NCBI RefSeq assembly: GCF_947507565.1
Contig: NC_089179.1
Span: 310,001 to 374,000 of the forward strand
DNA length: 64,000 nucleotides
Direction of reading: 5' to 3'
DNA from: Oscarella lobularis
Taxonomy: Eukaryota > Porifera > Homoscleromorpha > Homosclerophorida > Oscarellidae
Shown here: positions 32,763-45,501 of the stretch, in pieces
Numbering within the stretch: position 1 is the stretch's first letter
How the letters are laid out: the number at the start of each line of letters is the position of its first letter
Program-made: the position numbers and the translations under genes
Notes under the pieces: generated by a model
Told to the model about the DNA's origin: nothing
Databases searched by the model: none
Seen by the model: only the letters and a program-made list of their open reading frames with translations

Positions 32763-35700
32763 ATGCGCTCGGTCCCGGATACCCTTCGAACGCAAACGTC
32801 GTTTTCCAACTCATCGATGGCCTTCCTCTCGATTCTCAGCAACATGTCGCAGCAAATACTCGGCGGCGGCGATTCGGGTTCTCTCGAAGGTCATCAGCTG
32901 TTCCACGGCAAAGCAAGCACCTCCGAAGACGCCGGATCGGTTCGCGAAAGCGACGCCAGCGACGATACGACGCTCCACAGGCAAATGAGAAATCTCGTAT
33001 TAGATATATACAACGAAGGACGCGAACGCGACGACGCAGCGAAGACAGACGACGAAGATAGTACGGGTACAGCCAAAAGTGACGTCATCGACGGCACGGG
33101 CACCGCAAAAAGTGACGTCATCGACGACGCAGAAGCGTCGGCGTCGTCACTAGCGACGAGTCCGTATCCCCTAGCAACGACGGGAGCCTATTCGTATCCG
33201 CAAACGGAAGAACTAGAGCGGCCAAGTTATGACGTTGCTTTGAACGCGGCAGTTGATTTGGCGACGTCATCAGCGTCGTCATCGCCCTTGTCATCGAGTC
33301 CTCTCACTGTTCGCACAGCTGCGTCGGGGTCTCTCAGTTCACTACCAGAGTCACTTCGAGACGAGGCGAATCGCGAGAGCAAAACGCTCACGCCACCAAC
33401 GCGACGAAAATTGACGTATTCGGAGTCGGAACGAAGCGGCGGGGACGGTGATGACGATGTCGACTTTGTTCGGAAATCGTCGTCGAATGTTTCCGTTGTT
33501 AGTCCGGTACTGGGTCCGCTTCCAGCTCCGTTTAGTTCGAGCGCGGCGCTGCCGCCTCTGCCGTCAGTCCCGTCTCCCTTTGCGTCGCCGTCGCGCCTCG
33601 ATATGCGAGCGGTGCGCGAGCGAGCGCGCGCGGCCGCACAGCAGTTGCACGCCGTCAAAATGGAACGCGCTCATCTGAGCGGAAAATTGCAGAGCATCGC
33701 CGGGGAGTACAGTCGTGCGATGGAGGAAAAAGCGCGACTGCAGGCGGCACTCGCTTCCTCCCAGGCCAACGTTGAAGTGACCCAAAAAACCAACGAACGC
33801 CTGAAACGACGCGAACGTGATTTAGAAGGAATCGTTTTGAAGTATCAACGAGATTTGACGGGCGCGGAGAAACGAGTCGAGGAGCTAAGCGCCGACGAAG
33901 CGAAGAGAACGATTGCCGTGAAAAAGTTGACGGGAAGAGTGACGCACTTGGAGCAAGCTCTCGAGACAACGAAACTCCAATCGGAATCAAAACAGAAACG
34001 CGTTCACGATTTGGAACGCGAGTTGGAGTCGAGTCGACGGGACGTCGTCGAGCGCGACAGAGACGCGACGAGATTATTGAACGAGCTTTCGACGGCGCAA
34101 CGAAGGAACGAGTCGTTGGAGAGCTCGCGAAATTGCCTCGAAACGCGAATCGAAGAGTTGCTGAGCGGACAGCAGGAAGTACGACAGGAATGCGACGCTT
34201 TGAGAAATCAGCTGATCGACGAACGACTTCGCGGGGAACAGATTCGTTCGGAAATCGTCGAATCGCGAGCTCGTTTGACCGGCGTTCAAGAGGAACGCAT
34301 TGCCGAGAAGAGACGACTGATGACGACGCTTGAGGAAATCGCTTCGCAGTGGACGGATCATAAGAGAGCTCTCGAGCGTTCTAGGGAGGAGAAGGAAAGC
34401 GTTGAAGAGACGCTGGAGATTGCGCGACGTTCGGCCGGTGAGGAGACGCGAAAATTGGAGGATTTCGTGCGGGAATTGGAGCTCGAACTCGAGGCGACGT
34501 CGAAGCATTTGAAGGAGCACGTCGATGCGCTGGAGAGACTGAAGCGGGACGAAACCGAAGGACGATTATCGTTGCGAGAACGGGAATCCGAATTGCGTGG
34601 GGACGTGGAGCGAGAGCGAGAAAAGGCGCGCGGCTTGGAAACCGCTTTGGGTAGGGCCGAAGAAGAGATTGGGTTACTGAAAGCTCGGCTTGAGAAGCAG
34701 AGAAAGATTCACGGCGAAGCGGAAGAGTCGTCGCTGATTTCCGTGCGTCGCTTGGAAGAGAAGTTAAACGACGAACGAATGCGGTGGGACGTCGAAAGGG
34801 AAGGATACGAGAAACGGGCGATCGAAGCGGAGGAGTCTCGTCGGCGAATCGAAGACGAAATGAGAGAAAAATTGCGTTTCTTTTCGCAGCAATTGGACCG
34901 AGTCGGTCAAGAAGCGCTGGCCGAGAAAACGGAGCTGATGAATAGGCTTGCGAACTTGGAGAAAAACTCGTCGAAAAGCGACTTCCAGTTGCGAGAAGAG
35001 AGCGCTCGTCTCAAATCGAAACTTTCCAAACTAGAAAACGAGAGAGATCGCGCGAAAAACGAGCTGGATAGACGAGACGCCGAAATGAGTCGAACGAGAG
35101 ACGAGTTCCAACAACAATTGGATCGACTTCGCGTGCTTCACGAATCGAAGGAATTAGAAAACGAGCAGAAAGTCGAGTCGCTGTCACTGGCGTTGGAAGT
35201 GGAGAAGGGAAAACTGTGCGGATTGAATGAAGCGCACTCTTCCTTGAAAGAGCATTCGCTCGGCTTAGAATCGACTCTCCTTGAACGAAATCAGGCGCTG
35301 GCTAAGCTCTCCGCTCAAGCTGTTTCCGCTGTGGAGCAGAGGGAACGAGAGGAAGAACTAACCACGCTGCAGATGTCCGAACTCAAGTCAAAAGTCGAGG
35401 TTCTCGTGGAGGAAAGAGAGAATGAAGCCACAGTCTTTGAACGAGAAAAGAAAAACGTCGACCGGCTACGAGAGGATGTGGAGAGGCTGAAGGCGGCCTT
35501 ACTCAACGCAGAGTCGACGAATGAAGAGCTGTCAAAGTCCAACAGGGATATCTTTCACGAAGTGGAAGAGTTGCGGAAGAGACTGCGCGAATCAGAGGAT
35601 CTTCTCCGCGATAAATCGTCGGCGCTGGAGAAATTGACGATCGAGCACGTTTCCCTTGAGAATCGACTCTCCGTGCAACAAGCAGAACAGGCGATTCTCG

Positions 35701-36264
35701 CCGATAAGGCCGAGTCTCTCATTTGGCAGCTCGAGCAGAAACGCGTCGAACAGGAATCGACGGAGAGGGCCATGGAATTAGCGGAGGAACGGCATCGAGT
35801 TGAGCTCGAGACGATGGATCGCGACGCCAAGGCGAGACACGGGGAATTGTCGGATGAGCTCGCGCAGCTTCGGCTTCAATCGGATGCCGCGGAATTGGGC
35901 GAACTGCAATTGCGCAGCGATGCGGAGACGAGACGACGCGAAGCGAGTCGAATGAGGGATCGGAACGAGCGACTTGAAATGGCCAACGATCAACTTCGAC
36001 AGACGGCGTCCAGTCTCGTCGATCAATACTTGAAGTCACGTCGCACTTGGGGGTCCAATAGAGGTGACGAAGAAACGGAGGGAATTGCCGGAAATATTCA
36101 AGTTTGCCTGCAATCGCTCAAGTAAAAAATGACGTCTGATTGTACTTGCTACGTGTATGACCTTGCTTTTTTTTTCCTGCAGGAACGATATGGAGAAATT
36201 AGAGAAGGAACTAAAAGATCATACGTCACCAACGACATCTCCAATTCAATACCAGACCCATTAG
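32763..36264 (+). CDS. Long coiled-coil protein, unidentified
   Basis: Exon 1 (32763-36121) plus exon 2 (36183-36264) encode about 1,146 residues. Exon 1 read alone would stop one codon after the donor (CTCAA|GTAAAA); splicing to CTGCAG|GAACG gives LKNDMEKLEKELKDHTSPTT and a stop at 36262. Residues 1-275 are Ser/Thr/Pro-rich and disordered; from about 280 (DMRAVRERARAAAQQLHAVK) to the end the protein is an almost continuous coiled coil rich in Glu, Arg and Leu. A Met at codon 19 (MAFLSILSNMSQQILGG) begins an amphipathic helix and may be the true start. Size and layout resemble centrosomal or Golgi tether proteins, but I recognise no specific family. It shares its promoter region with CDC45. 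Confidence 0.7.
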
Positions 36265-36421
36265 ATAGTAAGTACTGTACGTATATCTTTACATTGAAAG
36301 TATGTCAGAAAAGATACCTAAGCTGAAATTTAAATTTCTACGTGTACAGTGCAATTACAACTGTCTGGCGTTGCTTTAAGAATTTTGTACATTTGGGTGG
36401 GAGGAGAGAGGGAGGGCTGCG

Positions 36422-38109
36422 TCAAACCGTCAAAATCTCTTTTTCAGGCTTTTCGCTTGGCACAGTAAACGGATCTTTCCACATCTGCTCCAAATCGCCC
36501 TAGAAAAAAATGTCTTCAACTGAAAAGAGGCAATGACCTGCACCACCTGAATTCTAGCTAAAAGAAAGACGGGAAGTAAAGTACAAGGAACTAGATAGAG
36601 TAGCGCCGGCTGGGCGTGACGTGTTATCTCCGAAACAATGGACGCCATTAGCAATCCTAACAAAAACAATCAGTCCAATCAATTAACATCCTTTCTGAGG
36701 AACCCTCACCAACGGCATATCCCATGAGAGCTATTGTAAAGTAGTAGTACTTGAAGCCAGTTGTTTTATCCTGCTTTGCTTTGTAGTAGTCAAATCGCAT
36801 GACAAAGCAAAGCAGTAGACCGGGCATGACCTAAGAGCGCTGTTGAGCCGTGCATTGCCTAATTCCCATACTTACAATGTCTCCTAAGCCTAGCATGGCA
36901 AAATGACCTTGCACGTTGTTACTGGAGGAACAAGGCAGTCAAAAATAACAGGTGTACCCAATGCGATACTACTACAGTACTACCTTGGAAAGATAAGTTT
37001 TCCGGGAAGTGACAACTGCGGTGCTGATTTCCCTGCACTTTTCACATTCATCTTATTGATTACAACGGAGACCTGAAAACCATTCGTTTATATTCTACAT
37101 ATGCGATTTTTTTATCAAAATACACACGGGATTCTCCGCCTCTTTTGTCGCCACGTCAAGCATAACGTTTGAATTAAAGATTGCGGAGGAAAAGAAAACC
37201 TAAAGCGTCTCTTTCCAATAAGTTTCTCTTGGGAGCGTCCCTCTCCTTCCCTTACCCAGAACACGTCATACAACAGCAAACCAAGTAGAAGAACGGTAGA
37301 AACTTTGAGACTGGAGACGCGCACGTAAGCGATCATGCACACGCAAACGCCAAAACCGAGGGCTAAACATTAGGAATAGGGCGTCAGTGGCTTTTATATT
37401 CCCTTCTTTGTACCGTCCATTAGGGCCCAATGGGCCGTTAGAATCCACGTGACGACGACTAGAGTCGCCACGAGTGCCGAAGCGATGCCGGCGAGGGAAA
37501 GCGGGCCGCAGCATTCGCAATAGCGGCCCCAGATCGCGAAACCGCTAAACCGAACGGTTTCCAGTCGTACAAAATGAAAGAATTGGGAGTTCACCTGCAA
37601 TTTGACGACGGACATTCCCGGAATAAGTACTGAAATACGGGAAGTAGGACGGCCGCAACGGCAAAGCCAGCGATGACTGAAAGGGAGGGGGTGGACGCGT
37701 GTAACTACAAACGAACGATGCGATTGTCGATATATCACCCGTGCTGAAAATGGTGAATAGAAACTGCATCGAATCGAAGAAATAAAAAAGCATGAGAAGG
37801 GAGACGGACGCGCCGATGGGAAGAAATAGGGCCTGCTTCGAGTCGAGTATCTGCAAATCTAAGCCCCCAAATCACTGTCGTTTACGCGAGTCGAGATTTT
37901 TTTTCGCCTTACTCGATTGTCTACTGTTCGCAATGACGGCGCCGTTTTCGTCCGCTTCGTCTTCGTCGAGCTTCAAGGACCTGCGGAAAATGTCCGATGC
38001 CTCTCGAGGAGCCCCCCCCTTTCGTCGCGTCTTCTCACTGTCGCGATCCGTGCACGATGAGGCCTACGGCGCTGGCGAAGATGGCTAATCGACTCGTGTC
38101 GGTCAACAT
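36422..38109 (-). CDS. SPPL3: Signal peptide peptidase-like 3
   Basis: SPPL3 is an intramembrane aspartyl protease of the Golgi that sheds glycosyltransferases. The first exon starts at ATG 38109 ([17 protein letters not shown]), the second gives [20 protein letters not shown], then [20 protein letters not shown] and [17 protein letters not shown]. The first catalytic motif is [14 protein letters not shown] (YD); the second [20 protein letters not shown] (GLGD, about 36890); [14 protein letters not shown] is the PAL motif. The order and residues are those of active SPPL3, and the protein lacks an N-terminal signal peptide and luminal domain as expected. Upstream of the ATG a strong polypyrimidine tract and AG (TCTTCTTCTCTCGCCAG) lies 7 nt before the start, suggesting a 5' UTR splice site. 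Confidence 0.9.
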
Positions 38110-38368
38110 CGCGACCCTGGCGAGAGAAGAAGACGCGATAGCGCTATAGTTAGACTAACTTAGCCGTCGCGACAGACGATTCTACCATTCTGGATACATG
38201 ACTTCGTCTGTCGGCTGTCGCACAAACGAGAGCTCGATCACTCCGGCACTACAAAGCCAACTCGGGAATTCGAGTAATCCGGGACCTTTGTCTAGCTGAT
38301 CAGTGATGCAAACCCAATTATAAAACGAACCGCACAGTTGCACTAGCACATGAAAAAACAAAAAAATA

Positions 38369-41300
38369 TTAGACGTGATCCTCTTCTTCCTCCTCAACAG
38401 GATTGGATGGAGGCGGTTGGTACGGCTCCATTTCCATATCCCCATTGTTATCACGATTGTCCGCATCTACGACGATTCTCGGCGTCAAAAACCAAGCTTT
38501 AGCATTAGGCTTCCTTTCGTCGGCCGACTTGGCTTCCTCTGCCTCCCACTGAGTAATTTGATCCTCAAACAACGCTAAATAGACGTCCAATTGCGTTATA
38601 GCGCGACGACCGATAAACCTATACTCCCCAGTATACTCATCTAAAGAAAACATTATACCAGATAACGAATGCAGTCAGTGTTGAAATTAAATAAACCGAA
38701 TGATTTGGTCTTTTTAAGTTTTTTTCCGGACATCTTCTCTTCGTATTGATCCCTGGGCACAAAAAAAAGATACTGATGAAAAATACTTTTTTTTTTGGTG
38801 TTCTGCTTCACTTTTCAATTTCCTGAATGGTTTGCGTAGGATCGTCTTGAAATGTGTTCATTTCACTCGAGCGATATTTTCGTTTCATGACGGGAAGAAG
38901 CGATTCAAAAGCGCCCAAAATAAAAGCGACCACGACGCTAAAAAAACCAACTTGAGACATTTTTACAATAGCCATAATCCCACTTACTTGATCACAACGA
39001 CGACTGTGACCATATAAAACAGGATGAAGAAAATCCGCACGATGTCGGCGTACAAGTGCGGACGAAAGATGTGCACGGCGTCGACGGTACCTTGCATCGT
39101 GACGTGCCAATTGTTGATGATCATCAATTCAAAAAGAGTCACGTAGCTATTGATCAGATTGTCGAAATTGTTCATGTAGTAAAGACCGTCTGCTGTCGAA
39201 CGATCGTAGTAGCTGCCGTAGTAGCGACCGCATTGTAAAACGGCACAGCCAACGCCATCAGTGCACTCGCAATAAGTGAAATCATCAGTCGGCCTCGCCA
39301 GAGGCGGGGGGAAGTCACTCAAAGGACAAGTGAAATTGGGCTGGCCCTGTGCACGGAAAAAAATATTTAGTCGCCTTTCCTAACCCTAATCTTAATTTTT
39401 TTAGTGATTTTATGCTCTCACGTACGTAGAGGCGGACCCAGGTGCCATTGTTTGTGAAGAGTTCCGGATAGCATTGAGGGCTGCTTGCAGCGCCAAGTCG
39501 AACGCAGCCACACTTGGAAATCAAGCCTGCGTTTTGTATTAATTGATATACAGTATTCAACACTAAGAACGATGGTACCTTCGAAGCTTTCCATTCCAAT
39601 TATGGCAAATATGTAATAAAAGCAAATTAACGTCGAGAGAAATCGAATCATTTTGGGAAGAAGGCTGAAAATGAAAACAATATATAGTTGACTTATTAGA
39701 GCAATTCTGTCGCCTCACTTAAACATTGACGCCAAAATGTGAAGAAAACTTTTTCGCAGACGAAGCAAACGTAAAAGACGAAACGGACGCAGAATGGTGA
39801 CAAACGCCAATTCCACCTCAACTAGAATAAAAGAATCAAAGATTAAATACATGGAGCTCATCAAGTAGCGTCCACGTACTTCCCGTTCCTATAATCCCAA
39901 AAACAACAATGGCAAAGTCAAATCTAGATAGCACAAAGGTCTTCTCATTAAACATTCTCTAGGTAGACTTTCTCGTACTTATTGAATCCGCTCTTGATGT
40001 ATCGACGAAAGCCGAGACTGGTGATTTTCAAAGCGGCTTCAACGGAATAGAGAACCAAAAAAGCCTCCTCGTATCCTTTGATCACATCGCGGTTCCTTCT
40101 CTGCGACTTGAGCGCCGCCTCGGTGAGAATGAAGACGGAATTGACGGCAATACACACGTCAATGAAGTATTCAAAGTACTTGGACGAAACGAATTTTCTT
40201 AATCCTTTGAGTGTGAAAAAAACAGTTAAGTACTTTCGCGTTTCAGGTAATCAAACCGCACGTTCTAGATGAACTTTCCATGATCGCGGATAGCGGTCGA
40301 AGCCGCACAGGAGGCCTTGCGACAAGGAGTCGTCAGAATGCCACGAACAATTCAAAACTGAGAACAATTTGCTGAATTCCTTCAAAGTCAAATAGCCGTT
40401 GCCGTCCTATAAAACCCCAAAACACCATCTAAATTTTCTGGACAATTTAGAAGCCACTTACAACGTCCAAAGCGTGAAACGTAATTACAACGTGTTCATA
40501 AGATCTCCGACGCCTATAAATTGTCAATAACCCTGTTTGGAGAGAAAGAGAGAATTAATTATTTATTTTCCTTGCAAGGATCTACCTTCAAAGGTTTCCC
40601 AGGTCATCTTATTTTCATTGTCCTTGTCCAAAATCTCGAATGCCAAACGCAGCCCGCGAAGCTGACGCTGATAAAGACTACCAAACTTTTTCTTCTCTTT
40701 CTTATTGAAATTGTTGCAGACGGCGGCAAGAAGCTGTGCAAGAGATAGTGACAACTAGAAGCCTATGTCCTTCGGATATACCAGATTTCCAACAAAATAG
40801 AGGCCAAAGAGAAGAAAGAAGACGAAAAACAAAGCTGCAAACTGACTTTGCTTGTAAGCTGGCATCATCATGTCCGGAAAGCTGAAATAGTTAATAACCA
40901 ATTAGTCGGCGATTGATACTCGAGTAGTTTTACTTTGCTGTTGTAAGTAGAATGAAAAGATTGACCCAAGAAGAGTTGAGGTCTTCGAAGTACCAGTTTC
41001 TCAGGTCTCCAGTATATTGATCCTTTAGGTATGCATTGTGCCCAAACAAATAATACCCTGTAGAGAAAAAACCTCAACTAAGCCAACTATAAACGAGATA
41101 AGAATCCCTACCAAAGACAGAAAATATGGTAATAAACATGAGCAAAAGTATCATGACGTCAAGAACAGGTGGCAAAGACTGGATCATCTCACGAATAACT
41201 CTAGAGGCGAAAAGTACGTAAACCAGTGGCAGCGGAAAAAAACTACATTTTTTCTCGCACCGTTTCATTCCCTTTGAATAGCGATTCGTAATGAGAAAAT

Positions 41301-42123
41301 AAGGACGAAAAAGACGCATAAATCGAATGTGCGTTTCCTGTCGAGATACAATAACGAGGCTTTCAATTAACATCTCCAGAATGAGAAGGTGCTACAGTAA
41401 AAAGCAAAAAAAGACGTCAAGAACAGACACGCCTCCCAGGGTATTATTATTACTTTTATAATTAGATGAGGCTCTTTCAGCATCTTGGTCCCTCTCCACC
41501 GATAATAGAATATGGAGTGGACAAGAAGACAGAGAAGAAAGAATATCTCGAGGCAGCAGTAGGCAGTAATTGGCAAGGGCCATACTAGTAAAATTAATAA
41601 TTAGTATTTCCTCCTCCTTTTGGACTCCAGTCTTCATACCGGCAGGACTTTCAAAGAGCGCTAGAGCCATTAGACAGATGCTAGCCATCAAATCCACTGC
41701 GTTCAAGAATATCCCGTCAACAATTCTAAAAATATAATAAAGAGTGCTATTTTAGATAGAAGCGTGGTCGTACGAGGCCGCGGCAAGAGCGTTCGAGTCC
41801 TTGGGATGCTTGTTGAAGTCCAAATTTCCTTGGCCTTCGCGAAGATAGCGCGCGGCGTGAAGAAATCGCTCTTCCATCGTAAGAGACGGCGGCGGAGGTT
41901 GGTCGGCTGCGTCTTCTTGGTCGTCGTTCGCGTCCAGATCGCGAGAAATCGATTCTAAGTGGAATATTTTGAAAGAAGCTTCAAAACGTCGCCACGCCTC
42001 CTTGCGGTTGACACCAATTTTCCACGCGTGAAATTGCGTCTTTTGACCGCTGAGAGGGAGCAGCATTCTTTTTTGAATACCTTTTTCGTCGAGCAAAGCC
42101 TGATACTTCGTACTTGGCTCCAT
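38369..42123 (-). CDS. TPCN: Two-pore channel (TPC)
   Basis: TPCs are endolysosomal Na+/Ca2+ channels with two six-TM repeats. The N-terminus (ATG 42123) holds [20 protein letters not shown]-type sequence shared with animal TPCs. Repeat I includes [20 protein letters not shown] and pore residues [20 protein letters not shown]. The linker has [20 protein letters not shown], then an EF-hand pair: [16 protein letters not shown] and [18 protein letters not shown]. Repeat II includes [20 protein letters not shown] (S4) and the second pore [15 protein letters not shown], followed by [15 protein letters not shown]. The C-terminus ([20 protein letters not shown]) matches human TPC1 [20 protein letters not shown] in position. 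At least 15 exons. Subtype (TPC1, 2 or 3) is not resolved; the NNW filter fits all. Confidence 0.86.
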
Positions 42124-42279
42124 CGAATATTTGCTGCGCCGCTATTTGCTCGCCTACCGCGCGCTATCAGTATCAGTTTCGGGGAAAATGCAAGAATTGA
42201 AGACGTGCGGAACTCGATTCGACATGAAGCGCGTTCGCGTACGATTTTATTAATTAAAATCGAAGTCTCTTTCAAGCAA
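42124..42279. promoter_or_regulatory. Bidirectional promoter region TPC / SUPT20H
   Basis: One hundred fifty-six bp between divergent ATGs at 42123 and 42280. An AT-rich segment (ttttattaattaaaat, 42245-42260) lies near the plus-strand start. Confidence 0.45.
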
Positions 42280-45075
42280 ATGCTTCAGAAAACGCTCGCA
42301 AACGCTAAATCAGCGGCGGGAAAGCGAAAACGGCGGCTGGACGACAAAAGGTAAAGCCAATCGACTACTAAAGCAGAAAAAGAGCTCAAAAATCCCAACA
42401 GATCGCTCTGGGACGAACTAGACTATTGTTACGGCTCTGTAAAGGAATCCCAAGTAATGCACAAATTTCAAAAATTAAATATCATTTGAGCAAATCGTAT
42501 AGACGTGCAATAATATTCTTGAACCGTTGGTGCTTTCGGGTCAAGTCAAAGTCTCGTTTTTCGTGAATCTCTTACCGGACCAGAGAGGTTACTCGGTCGT
42601 GCTTGCGTCAAAAAATGGCTCGGGTAGGCGAAAAAATTTGACGCAAAAAATTAATTAATTAATTAATTATTATTAAGAACCGGATTCGGTTGTTCTGCCT
42701 TATGAGGTACTTTAATTGCCATTATGCGTCACTTGGTCTCGTTCATTGTTTCTTTTAGGATAAGGAACTCTTGGACTATCTAGACGCTGAACAGGCAAGT
42801 GTAAAAATACCTTATAGTTTTTACCTAATGATGAGTCTTTATAGATACCACCTGTTTTGGCGGATATTTTAGAAGATTGTCAGGTACTGTGTGTAAAAGG
42901 TCAACATTGTTTTTCTTCTTGAAGAAGGCTCTCGGGCATCGTTTTTAGTCGTGTTTTTATTACGACGGTTGTCTGATTGCCGAAGTGCGCGATTATAGAT
43001 GCTATCACGTGAACGCGGCAGCTCACAGGAAACACTTTCTTCTCCTTCGACCTACGAATCAGACAGTGATATCAGCGACAGAGAAATTGGCACAGGATAT
43101 GACAGAAGTAGAGCGTTATAGTCAAAGTGATATTTATTTATTTATTTTTATTTATTTATTTACGAGGATGAAAGGGTTGAATTGGAATCGAAACTTCTCT
43201 TGGCAACTCAACGTCCGCTCTGCTTGGATCCTTCCCCTGACGTTTTGGCCATTTCAAGTCAATTAAACGAGATACGGGGTCAATATGACTCCGTTCAAAT
43301 GAGAAAGCAAGAGAGAAAAAAATTCATTAGTATTATGTAATTTGCCTATGTTGTAGAGCTATAAAACGTCAATCGCCGATGGCGCATTCTCGCGTGGCAA
43401 ACTACGTTCATTATCTTCCACCGGATTTTGACGTCATCGCTCAGCTGCGTGGCACCCTTATGCCAAAAAGAACGAAAGTAATTTTTTTTGATAATGTATA
43501 AACTTCTTCTTAGAGATTTCTTCCCTTAGCTCAATCTTGCTGAGAATGAGTCAAGAGCAAGCGTAGAAAGTACTCCAACTGTTTCACTCGATGAAGTAGA
43601 TATAGACAATATTTATCGTTGTACAACGGAACGTTTGTATTTGTTCTTAGACTCATAGACAAGTTAGACAGGTAGCGGATAATAAGAGAGCTTTAAGCGA
43701 TAGCTACGTAAGAAACAATCTATTCAGAAGAACGACTCGATGGTGTTTTATTCCCATTAGGAGTTAATACAAGAGGTGGAAGTGATACGAGTCGACAAAC
43801 AAGGCGCCACGCACAAGTTCTGCATATTTCTCTGCCAGTTGAGCGGCAAATACGAAATCATTCAGTACGAGGGACAAAACGGTCGCTTTGGTGCACCAAC
43901 GACAAGGTAAAAGAAATAAAGCAATCCATTATTAATCTAATAAGTTTTTCAGATCTTATCACGAGAACAAGAACAAAGCAGAGATGTAAATTTGAAAAAT
44001 CACTTGATATTATCCTTTTCATTCTCTTCCCTCAGGTTTCTTCGGAATTTTCTCTGTGCCGAACACAAGGGACGTTCGATTAGCAAAGAAGACATCGTCA
44101 ACAAATTCGTTCCAACCAAGATCGGCTTCGTGCTCAATCCGCGCTGGGAGGACGGCTGTCAGCCGCTGTTCGATCACGGATTAGACACGCGATGCGTCCG
44201 ACCGTCCGACATCTTTCTCACGACCCCCGTCGCCGTTCCGTCGACCCCAAATCTTCTCGTCGGACCCGCGCCGCCGTCTTCGAGCACGACGGTGGCGGCA
44301 CCCAAACGTGCCGCCGCCACTATTCGACGACATTCTCTGCCGTCGACTAATATCGGCAATTCGACGAGTGAGGGATTAATTCCGCTTTCGCCGGCGGCGG
44401 CGGCGGCGGCGACGGTGACGACGACGACGATGGCGATGGCTGCGAAACCGCCGACCGGGCGACCGATTAGTCGCCCACAGCGAAGAAGTGGACCGGTACG
44501 AAATCGTCGGCAGACGTTACCGTTGACAACGGTAGCGACGACGGTGGTGGCGACGGTGGCGACGATGCCGTCGTCGATTCCGCTGACTTCAAGCGTTGTC
44601 GTTCCCATGCAAACGACGTACGTAAACGTCGCGCCGGCGACTGTTAATCAAGGAGTTCCAATTCAAGTTCGATCTCCGCTTCCGTCCGCTTCCGTCGCCG
44701 TTCGTCCAGTCGCTCCTCAACAGTCGCCTTTTTCGCCGCCGATTGCCGCTAAAGTTCGTCCGGGAACGGGGGCGGCGACGATGACGACGATGACGACCCA
44801 AGTGCTGCCGTCGTCGTCGTTGTCGTCGTCTTCGTCGACGCCGCGCATTCCAACGCCCCAGCCTCGTCCTTTTCACTTTCTCCCGTCCCAATCGAACCAA
44901 CCGGTGTTTATACGACCGAGTGGAAGTGGAAGTACGAATGCCGGCGGGCAAATGATTTCGTCCCAGCTACTTATTCGCCCGTCGCAAGCTCAACAAATCG
45001 GCGGTCAACCGTTTTCGTTTATGCATCCGCCGTCGATTGCGCCTCGTTCGAGAGCCCAACGAAAAGGAGGCACGA

Positions 45076-45106
<31 letters not shown>

Positions 45107-45389
45107 GGCAGCGGCGGCGCAAAGACGAACGCAAGTGGGGCCACCTTTGAATTCCCCGCTGGTCGTCTTCTCTGGAATGCCCAATCAGCATTTTTCTACC
45201 CAGGCTAAATTGACTCTGGTGCAGTTGCAACCGAGTCCTGCTCAACAATTGGCTCCCGCTCAGCCGCAGCCGTCGCCGCAGCAGCACGCTCGACAGCACG
45301 TGGCTCTTGCGACGGGACAAGTCGGACAGCAAATGATCGCCTCTGTGAATTCAGGCCAGATTTTGCCAGCTTCTACTCGACCTTCGTGA
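42280..45389 (+). CDS. SUPT20H: SAGA complex subunit SPT20 homologue
   Basis: SPT20 scaffolds the SAGA histone acetyltransferase. The gene starts at ATG 42280 (QKTLANAKSAAGKRKRRLDD) and continues through short exons giving VKVSFFVNLLPDQRGYSVVL, LPYE, DKELLDYLDAEQ, IPPVLADILEDCQ and YYDGCLIAEVRDYRCYHVNA. These match the SPT20 domain (LEYLDAEELPPILVDLLE; CVIAEIRDYR in human). The remaining exons end with a large one from about 44036 to 45389 that begins FLRNFLCAEHKGRSISKEDI and is then a long Ala/Ser/Pro/Thr/Gln-rich disordered tail including Ala and Gln runs, as in other family members. The stop is 112 bp from the convergent ZNHIT3 stop. Confidence 0.83.
42651..42677. repeat. TTAA-type microsatellite in SUPT20H intron
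   Basis: A TTAATTAATTAATTAATTA run in a short intron; a similar TTTA run occurs at 43131-43162. Confidence 0.75.
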
Positions 45390-45501
45390 CTAAGCGTTTT
45401 ATGTGCTGTCTCTAGTGTCTTTCCCTTTCTTTTAATAATGATTGTCGTGAAGGCCGCGTGTATTTTACTAGTTTTACACAAGAGAACGTACGTAAGGTCA
45501 G

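Noticed and set aside
33227-33990. Long antisense open frames over the coiled-coil gene (also at 34074-34520, 35315-36039)
   Set aside because: Their composition (Ser/Arg/Phe runs) is what antisense of Glu/Arg-rich coiled-coil codons gives; no start context or domain.
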